Part shown: piece by piece, positions 43,679 through 55,016 of the stretch
How positions within the stretch are numbered: position 1 is the stretch's first letter
How the letters are laid out: every line of letters begins with the position of its first letter
DNA from: Rhodoferax sp.
GTDB lineage: Bacteria > Pseudomonadota > Gammaproteobacteria > Burkholderiales > Burkholderiaceae_C
Direction of reading: 5' to 3'
Assembly: GCA_031291295.1 (NCBI GenBank)
Contig: JARLJI010000260.1
Coordinates: 62,001 to 126,000, forward strand
DNA: 64,000 nt
Translations under genes and position numbers: made by a program
The notes under the pieces: generated by a model
Seen by the model: the letters and a program-made list of their open reading frames with translations, nothing else
Told to the model about the DNA's origin: nothing
Databases searched by the model: none

Positions 43679-44820
43679 TCACAACCGTTTCGCCACTTCT
43701 TCGAGCATCACTTCGGTGGCGCCGCCGCCGATGGACTGGACGCGGGCGTCGCGCACCATGCGCTCGATCGGTGTCTCGCGCATGTAGCCAGCGCCGCCGT
43801 GGAACTGCTGGCAGTCATAGACCACGTCGTTGAGCAGCTCGCCGCACAGCGCCTTGACCATCGACACTTCCTTGACGCACTCGCGCCCCTGCGCATCGAG
43901 CCAGGCGGCGTGGTAAACGAGCTGACGGGCCGCCTCGACCTGCGCTGCCCGCATGGCCAGGCGCTGGCGGATCGCCTGCTTGTCCCATAGCGTGGCGCTG
44001 AAGGCCTTGCGCTCGCGCACATAGGCCAGCGTCAACTCGATCGCGCGCGCGGCTTCGCCCATCATCTGCGCACCCAGCACCATTCGCTCGTTCTGGAAAT
44101 TGCGCATGATCTGGTAGAAGCCCTTGTTCTCGCTGCCCAGCAGGTTGGCCGCCGGGATGCGGCAGTCCTCGAACACCAGTTCGGCGGTATCGCTGCACAG
44201 CCAGCCGCTTTTCTTCAGCGTGCGCCCGACTCGAAGGCCCAGCGTACCCTTCTCGACGATGAAGATCGAAATGCCGCGCGAGCCTTTGGCGGTCGGGTCG
44301 GTCTTGGCGGCGACGAAATACACATCGCCATGCACGCCGTTGGTGATGAACATCTTGCTGCCATTGATAACCCAGTGGTCACCGTCGCGCACGGCGCGGG
44401 TGCGGATGCCAGCCACGTCGGAGCCGGCATCGGGCTCGGTGACCGCCACGGCGCAGATCTTCTCGCCGCCGATGATGGCAGGCAGGTAGCGCACGAGCTG
44501 CTCTGGCGTGCCAAAGTTGGCCAGGTGCGGCGAGGCCATGTCGGTGTGCACCATCACCGTCACGGCAAAGCCGCCGTACGTGGAGCGGCCGAGTTCCTCG
44601 GCCAGGATCGCGCTGTACACCGTGTCGAGCTTGGAGCCGCCGTATTGCTCGCCATAGCGCACGCCCAGGTAACCCAGCTCACCCATTTTGCGCAGCACCG
44701 CGCGCGGCACCATGCCCTGCTCTTCCCATTGCGCAGCCTGTGGCACCACCTCCTGCTCGACAAAGCGGCGCAGGTTGTCGCGGAACTGCCGGTGTTGCTC
44801 GTCAAAATAAATCGGCTCGT

Positions 44821-44824
<4 letters not shown>
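43679..44824 (-). CDS. Acyl-CoA dehydrogenase
   Basis: This 381-aa enzyme has CAVAVTEPDAGSDVAGI and WVINGSKMFITNGVHGD as FAD/substrate signatures, followed by RKAFSATLWDKQAIRQ and FHGGAGYMRETPIERMVRD. The end IGGGATEVMLEEVAKRL carries the Glu-containing catalytic loop common in long- and branched-chain members. It overlaps the biotin carboxylase gene upstream by 4 bases, like isovaleryl-CoA-type dehydrogenases beside methylcrotonyl-CoA carboxylase. Confidence 0.93.
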
Positions 44825-46845
<2,021 letters not shown>

Positions 46846-46862
46846 CAGCGGCGCGCTTTCGG

Positions 46863-47657
46863 TTACTGCCGCCACGACGGCAGGCGCTTGCCGAAGAAGG
46901 CGGCGATGCCCTCACGCCCCTCCTCGGTTTCCCAGGCATCGGCCAGCTTGTCGGCGGCGTAGATCATGTTGGTGCCCAGATCGTGCGCATGCACATAGGT
47001 CACCAGCTTCTTGGTGGCCGCCACCGCGCCGGGCGCGCACTGCAGCAGGTCCGTGAGTTCGCGCTCGACCGCAGCGTCGAGCTGGTCTGCCGCCACCACG
47101 TCGGACAGCAAACCCAGCCGCTGCGCCTCAAGCGCACTCATGCGGCGCGCCGTCAGGAAGGTGCGTCGTGCGTTGGCTTCGCCCATGCGCGCCACGACGT
47201 AGGGCGCGATATTGGCCGGCAACAGGCCCAGGCGCACCTCGGTCAGCGAGTAGACGCCGGTATCAACTGCAATCGTGATGTCGCAGACCGAGATCATGCC
47301 GACGCCACCGCCATAGGCCGGGCCGTTGATGCGGCCAATGACGGGCATGGGCAGCTCGTTCAGGGCGCGCAACATCAGCGCCAGATCGCCGCTCTCGCTG
47401 ACGCGCTCGGCCCGGCTCTTCTTCATGTTCTCCTGCATCCAGCCCAGGTCGCCGCCGGCACAAAAGGTCTTGCCGGTGCCGGTGAGCACCACCGCGCGCA
47501 CGCCCGGCGCTGAGGCCAGCCAATCGACGGCACGACGCAGCTCGCTGATCAGGGTGGCGTTGAGCGCGTTGTGGGTGTCGGGGCGGTTGAGCGTGAGGCG
47601 AGCCACGCCGCGCGCGTCGACGGCCAGTTGCAGGGTCTCGTAGGTGGGTGTGTTCAT
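46863..47657 (-). CDS. Methylglutaconyl-CoA hydratase-like crotonase (LiuC-like)
   Basis: This 264-aa crotonase has FCAGGDLGWMQENMKKS and PAYGGGVGMISVCDITIA as its oxyanion elements, and EVRLGLLPANIAPYVVARMG as the catalytic-helix region. This last pattern is that of 3-methylglutaconyl-CoA hydratases. The position between carboxyltransferase and biotin subunits is the liuB-liuC-liuD order, which supports hydration of a carboxylated enoyl-CoA. The start at 47657 follows family N-termini. Confidence 0.88.
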   Translation of the reverse strand: MNTPTYETLQLAVDARGVARLTLNRPDTHNALNATLISELRRAVDWLASAPGVRAVVLTGTGKTFCAGGDLGWMQENMKKSRAERVSESGDLALMLRALNELPMPVIGRINGPAYGGGVGMISVCDITIAVDTGVYSLTEVRLGLLPANIAPYVVARMGEANARRTFLTARRMSALEAQRLGLLSDVVAADQLDAAVERELTDLLQCAPGAVAATKKLVTYVHAHDLGTNMIYAADKLADAWETEEGREGIAAFFGKRLPSWRQ

Positions 47658-47667
47658 GGTGGTTCTC

Positions 47668-49263
47668 TTACATGCGGTAAACAGGGGTGGCGGTTTTCGG
47701 CAACTCACGGCGCGCCGCCAGCGCCAGCGCCAGGCCCAGCACGTCGCGCGAGGCCGAGGGTTCGATCAGGCCGTCGTCCCACAAGCGGGAGGTGGCGTAA
47801 TAAGGGTCGCTCTGGCGCGCGTACTGCTCGCGCACCTTGCGTTCGGTATCCAACAGCCGCGCCTCGTCGGCCGGGCCGCGCAGGTTGGAGCGCGCCAGCT
47901 CGACCATCACGTTGCTGGCGATGTCGGCGCTCATGGTGGCCACCTTGGCGCTGGGCCAGGCAAACAGGAACTCGGGCTCGAAGCCGCGGCCGCACATGCC
48001 GTAGTTTCCGGCACCGTAAGAGCCGCCGACCACCAGCGTCAGCTTTGGAACGCGCGCACAGGCCATGGCGTAAACCATCTTGGCGCTGTGCTTGGCAATG
48101 CCACCGCGCTCGGCCTCGGTGCCGACCATGAAGCCGGGAATGTTCTGCAAAAACAGCAGCGGCACGCCGCGCTGGTTGGCCAACTCGATGAAATGCGCGC
48201 CCTTCAGGGCCGACTCGGCCAGCAGCGCGCCGTTGTTGGCGAGGACGGCCACCGGCTGGCCGTGGATGGCGCCAAAACCGGTCACCAGCGTCTCGCCCCA
48301 CAGCGGCTTGAATTCATGGAAGGCGCTGCCGTCGAGCAGACGCGCAATGATCTCGCGCGCGTCGTAGGGTTGCTTGGGATCAACCGGCACAATGCCGTTG
48401 AGCTCGACCGGGTCATGGCGCGGCGGGCTGGGCGGCAGCGGCGGCACCATGGACGGCTCGGGCGGCAGGCTGGCCACGATCTGGCGCAGCATGGCCAGTG
48501 CCTGGCGCTCGTCCTCGGCCAGGTGGTCGCTGACACCGGAAACGCGGCTGTGCATCTCGGCGCCACCGAGGGTTTCGCCATCGACCACCTCGTTGATCGC
48601 GATCTTGACAATGGACGGGCCACCCAGGTGGATGCGGGCATTGCCGCGCACCATCACCACCTCGTCGGACAGCGCGGGGATATAGGCGCCGCCCGCCGTG
48701 CAGCCGCCAAACACGGCCGAGAGCTGCGGCAGGCCGTCCTGCGACATGCGGCACTGGCGGTGAAAGCTGTTGCCAAAGTGGTCCTTGTCGGGGAATACGC
48801 GGTCCTGCTCCGGCAGGAAGGCGCCACCGCAGTCCACCAGGTACAGGCAGGGAAGCCGCAGGCGCTCGGCAATTTCCTGCGCCCGGATGTGTTTCTTGAC
48901 TGTTTCATGGAAGAACGAACCACCCTTGACGGTGGCGTCGTTGGCAATGAACATGCAGGGCCGCCCGGCCACCATGCCAACGCCGGTGACGATGCCCGCG
49001 CCCGGCACCTCGTTGCCATACTGGCCCCAGGCCGCCAGCGACGAGAGCTCCAGAAAGGCGCTGCCGTCATCGACGATGAAGTCGATGCGCTCGCGCACCA
49101 GCAGCTTGCCGCGCTCGCGGTGGCGGCGGATGTGCGCATCACGGCCACCGATGACCACCTCGGACAGGCGTGCGCGCAGAAGAGCGATCTGGCCCGTGTT
49201 GTGGGTCAGGTTGTCCCGATAGCCGGGGCCGCGTATATCGATACGAGTTTCAATCACCGACAT
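47668..49263 (-). CDS. Acyl-CoA carboxylase carboxyltransferase subunit (MCC/GCC beta type)
   Basis: This 531-aa protein has two crotonase-like halves. The N-half holds GAGIVTGVGMVAGRPCMFIANDATVKGG and VFGGCTAGGAYIPALSDEVVMV. The C-half holds GQPVAVLANNGALLAESALKGAHF, FLQNIPGFMVG and VVGGSYGAGNYGMCGRGFEPEF. The set is that of methylcrotonyl/geranyl-CoA carboxylase rather than propionyl-CoA carboxylase. The active-site stretch DKDHFGNSFHRQCRMS differs from the usual FxNQ pattern, so substrate preference is open. Confidence 0.92.
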   Translation of the reverse strand: MSVIETRIDIRGPGYRDNLTHNTGQIALLRARLSEVVIGGRDAHIRRHRERGKLLVRERIDFIVDDGSAFLELSSLAAWGQYGNEVPGAGIVTGVGMVAGRPCMFIANDATVKGGSFFHETVKKHIRAQEIAERLRLPCLYLVDCGGAFLPEQDRVFPDKDHFGNSFHRQCRMSQDGLPQLSAVFGGCTAGGAYIPALSDEVVMVRGNARIHLGGPSIVKIAINEVVDGETLGGAEMHSRVSGVSDHLAEDERQALAMLRQIVASLPPEPSMVPPLPPSPPRHDPVELNGIVPVDPKQPYDAREIIARLLDGSAFHEFKPLWGETLVTGFGAIHGQPVAVLANNGALLAESALKGAHFIELANQRGVPLLFLQNIPGFMVGTEAERGGIAKHSAKMVYAMACARVPKLTLVVGGSYGAGNYGMCGRGFEPEFLFAWPSAKVATMSADIASNVMVELARSNLRGPADEARLLDTERKVREQYARQSDPYYATSRLWDDGLIEPSASRDVLGLALALAARRELPKTATPVYRM

Positions 49264-49451
49264 CCTGTATCGTCCCTTGAAGCGCGGTCAGACCGGGGTG
49301 TAGCTACCGTCGACACGGCTTCACCGAGCTCGGCATTCATGTCCGCGACGAACAGCCGCACTCCCTCGCTGGCGAGGCGCTCGCAGTGGGCCTGGCCCAT
49401 GCCCATCACGCCGCCCGTGACCAGAATGACCTTGTCCTGTACTCGACCCAT
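49254..49451 (-). pseudogene. SDR remnant with internal deletion
   Basis: The frame starts at ATG 49451 with KVILVTGGVMGMGQAHCERLASEG and LFVADMN, the NAD-binding half of an SDR. It then jumps after about 45 residues into unrelated residues and stops at 49254. In the next frame, bases 49314 to 49288 encode VDGSYTPV and a stop, which is the usual SDR C-terminus. Roughly 600 bases between the two were lost. The ruin lies between the HMG-CoA-lyase-like and carboxyltransferase genes. Confidence 0.8.
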
Positions 49452-49513
49452 AACGCTCTCCTTGTGGTGTGAATCCTGTGTGGCAGGAAAAATGCCCTGC
49501 ACCCTGACCGCGC

Positions 49514-50503
49514 TCAGGGCGCCGCCTTACAAACCTCTTGCATTTGCGGGCCGGCGCGAAAGGCCTTGAGCGAGCCGCTGTGCATCACATGGCCCGACAG
49601 GATGCGGCCGATAATGCGCTCGGCCAGCCGCGCCGCCTCGATCAGCAGTTCCAGGTCGATCCCGGTCTCAATCCCCAGTTCCTGGCACATGAACACCATG
49701 TCCTCGGTGCAGATATTGCCGGCCGCGCCACCATGTGCGTGGCCTGCGAACGGACAGCCGCCCAGACCCGCGACCGAACTGTCGAACAGCCGCACGCCCA
49801 TCTGCAGGGCGGCATAGACGTTGGCGCCGCCGACACCGCGCGTGTCGTGTAGGTGCAATCCAATGCTGGCATCCGGAACGATCTCGCGCACCGCGCCGAT
49901 GCGGCGCTTGATCTCCTCGGGATTTGCCCAGCCCATGGTATCGGCCAGGTACACCGCCGGCAGCGCGACACCCCGGTCGGCGCAGGCATCGACCAGCCAG
50001 CGCACCTGATCGGTGACCATCGACAGCGGCACGGCGCCACCGAGATTGCAGCCAAAGGCCGTAATGACGTAGGCCTTCTCCACCGGAATGCCCAGGGCGA
50101 CGTAGCGGTCCAGCCAGCCGAGCTGGCGTTCGCGCATCTCGGCCACGCTGCAGTTGTTGTTGCGCTGCGAAAACGGCTCGGTGGTGTAGAACATCAGCTT
50201 GCCGTCCAGATCCACCAGGTCGCAGGCGCGCGCCCGATCGAAGCCGTTATCGTTGAGCCAGAGCGCCGTGTAGCGTGTGCCGGGGCGCTTGACGATGGTG
50301 GCAAATAGCTCGGCTGTGTCGGCCATCTGCGGCACCGCGCGCGGACTGACGAAGGACGCCACCTGGATCTGCTTCAGGCCCGAGGCCGCCAAAGCGTCAA
50401 TCAGCGCCGCGCGATCGGCCAGTAGATAGGTTTGCTGCTCCATCTGGAAGCCCTCGCGCGGGCCCTCCTCATGGAACTCGACGGAGGTAGGAAAATCACT
50501 CAT
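49514..50503 (-). CDS. HMG-CoA lyase-like enzyme
   Basis: This 329-aa TIM-barrel lyase belongs to the HMGL/DRE-TIM family. EEGPREGFQMEQ carries the catalytic Arg (usual form GPRDGLQNE). HLHDTRGVGGANVYAALQMG gives the metal His pair, and GGCPFAGHAHGGAAGNICTEDMVFM is the Cys loop. The start at 50503 is set by AAGGAG about 9 bases away. The enzyme splits a 3-hydroxy-3-methylglutaryl-CoA-like product of the carboxylase-hydratase steps. The loop variants suggest a related, perhaps larger substrate. Confidence 0.9.
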   Translation of the reverse strand: MSDFPTSVEFHEEGPREGFQMEQQTYLLADRAALIDALAASGLKQIQVASFVSPRAVPQMADTAELFATIVKRPGTRYTALWLNDNGFDRARACDLVDLDGKLMFYTTEPFSQRNNNCSVAEMRERQLGWLDRYVALGIPVEKAYVITAFGCNLGGAVPLSMVTDQVRWLVDACADRGVALPAVYLADTMGWANPEEIKRRIGAVREIVPDASIGLHLHDTRGVGGANVYAALQMGVRLFDSSVAGLGGCPFAGHAHGGAAGNICTEDMVFMCQELGIETGIDLELLIEAARLAERIIGRILSGHVMHSGSLKAFRAGPQMQEVCKAAP

Positions 50504-50521
50504 CGCTAACATCTCCTTCGA

Positions 50522-52519
50522 TCAAACCGGACTGACTTCGGCCAGCACCTGATGGCGCTCGACCATGTCACCGACCCGGCAACGCAGGCTGCTCAGGCTG
50601 CCTTCGAACGGTGCCGTAACGTGAAGTTCCATTTTCATCGATTCGAGCACGATCACGGTCTGTCCAATGGCGACCATCTCGCCAACCGCCGCCTTGACCG
50701 CGACCACCTTGCCCATCATCGGCGCACCTAGTTGCCCGCTGGCGGCGGCGTCACCGGCAGCGCCACCCAGATAGGGCTGCGCCGTGAACACGCTGCTTCC
50801 CAGCGCACTGGAGAGCTCGACCTGCCGCGCATCGCCCCGAATGGTCAGCTCCAGCGCCCGCCCGCCGCACTGCAACAGGGAACGCCCGGCCGCGAGCGGC
50901 TGGAGCGTGGCGCTCACTTCCTGCTCGCCAATGACCAGGGTGCAGGCGGCGTTGGCGTCGCGAGTCGAAAACCGTACCGGCCACTCAGCCTCGCCATCCT
51001 TCAACACCAGGGCCGGCTGGGGTGCGGCCTGAATCGGCCCGCTCGTCAGGCGCCAGCCTGTGAAGCCATCCCACAGGGTCCAGCAGCCCAGCGCGGGCGA
51101 CTCGGCACGCCTTTGTGCCAGCCAATGCAGCGCGGCCGCCGCCAAGTGCTCGATCGGCGGCGCGGCGGTAGCCACCACGCCGCGCTGTGCATGGCGTTCA
51201 TCGATCAGGCGGGTGTGGAAACTGGCGTCGCGGGTTTCCGGCCACTCCAGCAGTTCATGCAGGAATTCCAGGTTGGTGACCAGGCCGATTACGGTGCTCT
51301 CGCGCAAGCCGGCCACCAGCGCCCGGCGCGCCGCGTCGCGGTCTTTGCCGTGGGAGATGAGCTTGGCAATCATCGAATCGTAGTACGGCGAAATCTCGTC
51401 GCCGCTGTCCACCCCGGATTCGATGCGCACGCCCGCGCGTGAAAAATCGACCACCTGCAGCCGCCCGGTGGCAGGCAGGAAACCGGCATCGGCGTCTTCC
51501 GCGCACAGCCTGGCCTCGAAGGCGTGGCCAGTGCAATGCACATCGGCCTGCGCCAGCGGCAAATTGCCGGTGGCGGCAATTTGCAGTTGCAACTCCACCA
51601 GATCGAGGCCAGTCACTTCTTCGGTCACCGGGTGCTCGACCTGTAGGCGCGGATTGACTTCCAGGAAATAATGCTCCTCCCCTGTGACAACGAACTCCAC
51701 CGTGCCCAGTCCTCGGTAGTTCACGCCAGCGGCCAGTTTGACCGCGTCGGCCAGAATGGCTTCGCGCAGGCGCGGGCTGAGGCCGGCCGAAGGCGCTTCT
51801 TCGATCACTTTTTGATGGCGCCGCTGCAAGGTACACTCGCGCTCGAACAGGTGAATGGCGTGGCCCTGACCATCACCGGCCACCTGCACCTCCAGGTGGC
51901 GCACCTGCGGCAGGTAGCGCTCGACAATCAGTTCGCCGTTGCCGAAGGCTTTTTCAGCCTCGCGCATGGCACTCTCGATGCGCCCTTCCAGCCCCTCCAG
52001 CGTCTCGACCACCGCCATGCCGCGGCCGCCGCCGCCGGCCACCGCCTTGAGCAGCACCGGCAGCGTCATGCCGCGCACCAGATTCAACACCTCGGTCGGA
52101 TCGGTCATGCCGCCTTCGCTGCCGGGAATGACCGGCACGCCTAGGCGTGCCGCCTCCCGCTTGGCGCTGGCTTTGCCGCCGATGCGCTCAATGGTGTCGG
52201 CCGTGGGGCCAATGAAAGTCAAACCAGCCGCGTCGAGCGCGCGCACAAAAGCCGCGTTTTCCGAGACAAAGCCGTAGCCCGGATGCACGGCGTCGGCACC
52301 GACACGCTTAGCCGCCGCGATAATGGCGTCGATATTGAGGTAACTCTCGCTCGGCGCGGCGCCCCCGAGCTCGACCGATTCACCGATCTCGCGCACGTGG
52401 CGGGCAAACCGGTCGGCACTGGAATGCACGGTGGCCACTTCCAGGCCGAGCTTGCGACACGTGCGGGCAATGCGGCAGGCGATCTCGCCGCGGTTGGCAA
52501 TGAGGATTTTCTTAAGCAT
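50522..52519 (-). CDS. Acyl-CoA carboxylase biotin-containing subunit, second copy
   Basis: This is a 665-aa protein. The biotin carboxylase core begins ILIANRGEIACRIARTCRK, with KAVAGGGGRGM in the ATP loop, EVNPRLQVEHPVTEE in the active site, and a C-terminal biotinyl domain with ESMKMEL (Lys about 627). The start at 52519 follows GGAG; a TTG two codons upstream is possible. It is divergent in sequence from the other copy at 44821-46845. Its partner is the carboxyltransferase that starts at 54193, so the operon carries two complete carboxylases. Confidence 0.93.
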   Translation of the reverse strand: MLKKILIANRGEIACRIARTCRKLGLEVATVHSSADRFARHVREIGESVELGGAAPSESYLNIDAIIAAAKRVGADAVHPGYGFVSENAAFVRALDAAGLTFIGPTADTIERIGGKASAKREAARLGVPVIPGSEGGMTDPTEVLNLVRGMTLPVLLKAVAGGGGRGMAVVETLEGLEGRIESAMREAEKAFGNGELIVERYLPQVRHLEVQVAGDGQGHAIHLFERECTLQRRHQKVIEEAPSAGLSPRLREAILADAVKLAAGVNYRGLGTVEFVVTGEEHYFLEVNPRLQVEHPVTEEVTGLDLVELQLQIAATGNLPLAQADVHCTGHAFEARLCAEDADAGFLPATGRLQVVDFSRAGVRIESGVDSGDEISPYYDSMIAKLISHGKDRDAARRALVAGLRESTVIGLVTNLEFLHELLEWPETRDASFHTRLIDERHAQRGVVATAAPPIEHLAAAALHWLAQRRAESPALGCWTLWDGFTGWRLTSGPIQAAPQPALVLKDGEAEWPVRFSTRDANAACTLVIGEQEVSATLQPLAAGRSLLQCGGRALELTIRGDARQVELSSALGSSVFTAQPYLGGAAGDAAASGQLGAPMMGKVVAVKAAVGEMVAIGQTVIVLESMKMELHVTAPFEGSLSSLRCRVGDMVERHQVLAEVSPV

Positions 52520-52585
52520 GCCCAACTCCTGCAGCGAAGTGGGTCATCAAGACGGTATGGATGCGTTGCATGGCTGGCGTCCTGG

Positions 52586-54193
52586 TTAGAAACGGAAGAC
52601 ACCGAACGGCGTCGGTTTGGCGGCGGTACGGGATGCGAGGTCGAGCAGCAGCCCCATCGCGTCGCGTGTTTCCACCGGGTCGATGATGCCGTCCACCCAC
52701 AAATTCGAGGAGAAGTTCGTGGCAGGCTGGAAATCTTCGTAAATCTTGCGCACCGGGGCCTTGAACGCCTCTTCTTCCTCGTGCGTCCACTCTTTGCCCT
52801 CGGTCTTGTTGATCTGCTTGCGCACCAGCGCCATCACGGTGGCGGCCTGATCCGGGCCCATGATGGCCGCGCGTCCGGTCGGCCAGGCGAACATCGCGGT
52901 CGGGTTGAACGGACGGCCGCACATCGCCAGGTAGCCGGCGCCGTAGGAGGCGCCCATGATGATGGTGTACTTGGGCACGTTGGCCGAGGCCATGGCCGTG
53001 ATCATCTTGGCGCCAGCCTTGGCGATGCCGGCCTGCTCGGCGGCGCGCCCGACCATGAAGCCGGTCACGTCGGCCATGAACAACAGCGGGATGTCGCGCT
53101 GGCAGCACAAATCAATGAAGTGCGCCGCCTTCATCGCGCTGTCCGGGAACAGCACGCCCTGGTTGGCCAGGATGCCAACCTCGTGGCCGTGGATGCGCGC
53201 AAAGCCGGTCAGCAGGGTGTCGCCGTACATCGGCTTGAATTCCTGGAACCGGCTATCGTCGACAAAGCGCGCCAGAATCTCGCGCGTGTCGGTCGGAATC
53301 TTGGTGTCGCGGCTGATGATGCCGTAAATCTCGCGCGGATCGAAGCGCGGCGGCAGTGAAGCCTGACGAGTCCAGCGCGGCTTGGGCTGCTCGCCCAGGT
53401 CGCGCACGATCTCGCGCGTGATGGCCAGGGCGTGGCGGTCATCTTCGGCGATGTGATCGGTGACGCCGCTGACACTGCAGTGCATCTTGGCACCGCCCAG
53501 CGACTCGGCATCCACCGTCTCGCCGGTGGCGGCAAAGGTCAGCTCGGGGCCACCGAGGTACATATAGCCCTGCTCCTTGACGATCACCGCCTCGTCGCAC
53601 AGCGCCGGGATGTAGGCACCACCCGCCGTACAGGGCCCCATCACCACGGCAATCTGCTGGATGCCCTCGGCCGACATGCGCACCTGGTTGTTGAAGATGC
53701 TGCCGAACTGCCCGACATCGGGAAAGATGTTCGCCATCTCCGGCAGGAAGGCGCCACCGCTATCGACCAGCGTGATACAGGGCAGCCGGTGCGCCCAGGC
53801 AATCTGCTGGGCCCGCACATGCTTCTTGCAGGTCATGCCGTAGTAGGTGCCGCCTTTCACGGTGGCGTCGTTGGCAATGATCATGCACGGGCGGCCCTGC
53901 ACCAATCCGATGCCGGTGATGATGCTGGCACCCGGCGGCACGCCGTCGTACATGCCTTCGCCGGCCAGCATGCCAACTTCCAGGAAGGGCGAGCCCGGAT
54001 CGAGCAGCACTTCGACGCGATGGCGCGGCAGGATTTTGTTGCGCGCCAGGTGCTTTTCCCGCGCTTTCAGGGGGCCACCGGCCAGCGCCAGTTGGCGACG
54101 ACCTTGCAGATCCGCTATCACGGCCTCGTAGGCGTCGCGATTGAGTCGGAATTCGTCGTCGGAAGTCGACACACGTGAGGAGAGGATGGTCAT
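52586..54193 (-). CDS. Acyl-CoA carboxylase carboxyltransferase subunit, second copy
   Basis: This 535-aa protein has GASIITGIGLVQGRPCMIIANDATVKGGTYYG-type segments in the N-half, VVMGPCTAGGAYIPALCDEAVIV in the middle, and GASYGAGYLAMCGRPFNPTAMFAWP in the C-half. The active-site stretch VGQFGSIFNNQVRMS keeps the family Asn-Gln. The start at 54193 is set by family alignment; no strong ribosome site precedes it. It pairs with the biotin subunit encoded just after it. Confidence 0.92.
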   Translation of the reverse strand: MTILSSRVSTSDDEFRLNRDAYEAVIADLQGRRQLALAGGPLKAREKHLARNKILPRHRVEVLLDPGSPFLEVGMLAGEGMYDGVPPGASIITGIGLVQGRPCMIIANDATVKGGTYYGMTCKKHVRAQQIAWAHRLPCITLVDSGGAFLPEMANIFPDVGQFGSIFNNQVRMSAEGIQQIAVVMGPCTAGGAYIPALCDEAVIVKEQGYMYLGGPELTFAATGETVDAESLGGAKMHCSVSGVTDHIAEDDRHALAITREIVRDLGEQPKPRWTRQASLPPRFDPREIYGIISRDTKIPTDTREILARFVDDSRFQEFKPMYGDTLLTGFARIHGHEVGILANQGVLFPDSAMKAAHFIDLCCQRDIPLLFMADVTGFMVGRAAEQAGIAKAGAKMITAMASANVPKYTIIMGASYGAGYLAMCGRPFNPTAMFAWPTGRAAIMGPDQAATVMALVRKQINKTEGKEWTHEEEEAFKAPVRKIYEDFQPATNFSSNLWVDGIIDPVETRDAMGLLLDLASRTAAKPTPFGVFRF

Positions 54194-54227
54194 ATACGCT
54201 CTTGCATCGATTCGTAAAGGAAAGTAC

Positions 54228-55016
54228 TCAGGACTTGAACACCGGTGTACGGCGCGCTTCGAAGGCCGCCAGACCTTCACTGACGTCGTCGTCGAGCAGG
54301 GCGGCACTGGCCAGGTCTTCCTCGAGCTTGAGGCCGACCTCCGACGAACCCTCCATGCCCTGACGCGCAAGGCGCTTCATGGTGGCCATGCCGATGCGGC
54401 TGCGCGTGGCGAGCTTGGTGCAGTACGCCAGCGCCGCCTCGCCCAACTGGTCGGGCTCGACCACATAGTTCACCAGCCCCCATTTCTCGGCGGTGTCGGC
54501 ATCGATCCAGCGTGCCGAGAAGAACAGGTCCAGGCCACGTCGCAGCCCGACAATGCGCGGGATGCGCTGACTGCCGCCCCAGCCGGGAATCAGGCCGAAC
54601 TGAGCATGCTGATCGCCAAAGCGCGCGTCCCTGGCGGCAAAAATGATGTCGCAGGCCAGCATCAGTTCGCTGCCACCGGCCAGGGTCAGACCCTGACAGG
54701 CCGCCACCACCGGCAGATCGCTGCGCTCCAGGCGCTTGAGCACGCTGTGGCCATAGCTGATGAAATGCTTCAGCCTGGCAGGATCGGCGCGCAGCGACTT
54801 CACCTCATCCAGATCGGCGCCGGTGCAGAAATGTTTGCCCTGCGCCCGGATCAGGATGGCGCGCACACCGGAGCCGGGCTGCTCGAACCCGTCGATGGCG
54901 GCCTCGATGGCCGCATGAACGGACATTGACAGGCAATTGAATTTTTCAGGGCGTGCCAGCTCGATGATGCCAACGGCGCCTTCACGGCTGACCACCAAGG
55001 GAGATGCCTGGCTCAT
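54228..55016 (-). CDS. Enoyl-CoA hydratase/isomerase (crotonase family)
   Basis: This 262-aa enzyme has HFCTGADLDEVKSL as the first oxyanion strand, GLTLAGGSELMLACDIIFAA as the second, and HAQFGLIPGWGGSQRIPRIVG in the catalytic region, where one usual Glu is Gln. The start codon overlaps the acyl-CoA dehydrogenase stop (TAATG). The longer upstream frame is not used. It is the second gene of the long minus-strand operon. Confidence 0.9.
   Translation of the reverse strand: MSQASPLVVSREGAVGIIELARPEKFNCLSMSVHAAIEAAIDGFEQPGSGVRAILIRAQGKHFCTGADLDEVKSLRADPARLKHFISYGHSVLKRLERSDLPVVAACQGLTLAGGSELMLACDIIFAARDARFGDQHAQFGLIPGWGGSQRIPRIVGLRRGLDLFFSARWIDADTAEKWGLVNYVVEPDQLGEAALAYCTKLATRSRIGMATMKRLARQGMEGSSEVGLKLEEDLASAALLDDDVSEGLAAFEARRTPVFKS

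Noticed and set aside
47644-49569. A 641-codon plus-strand open frame
   Set aside because: It is antisense to the carboxyltransferase gene and has no domain signature.
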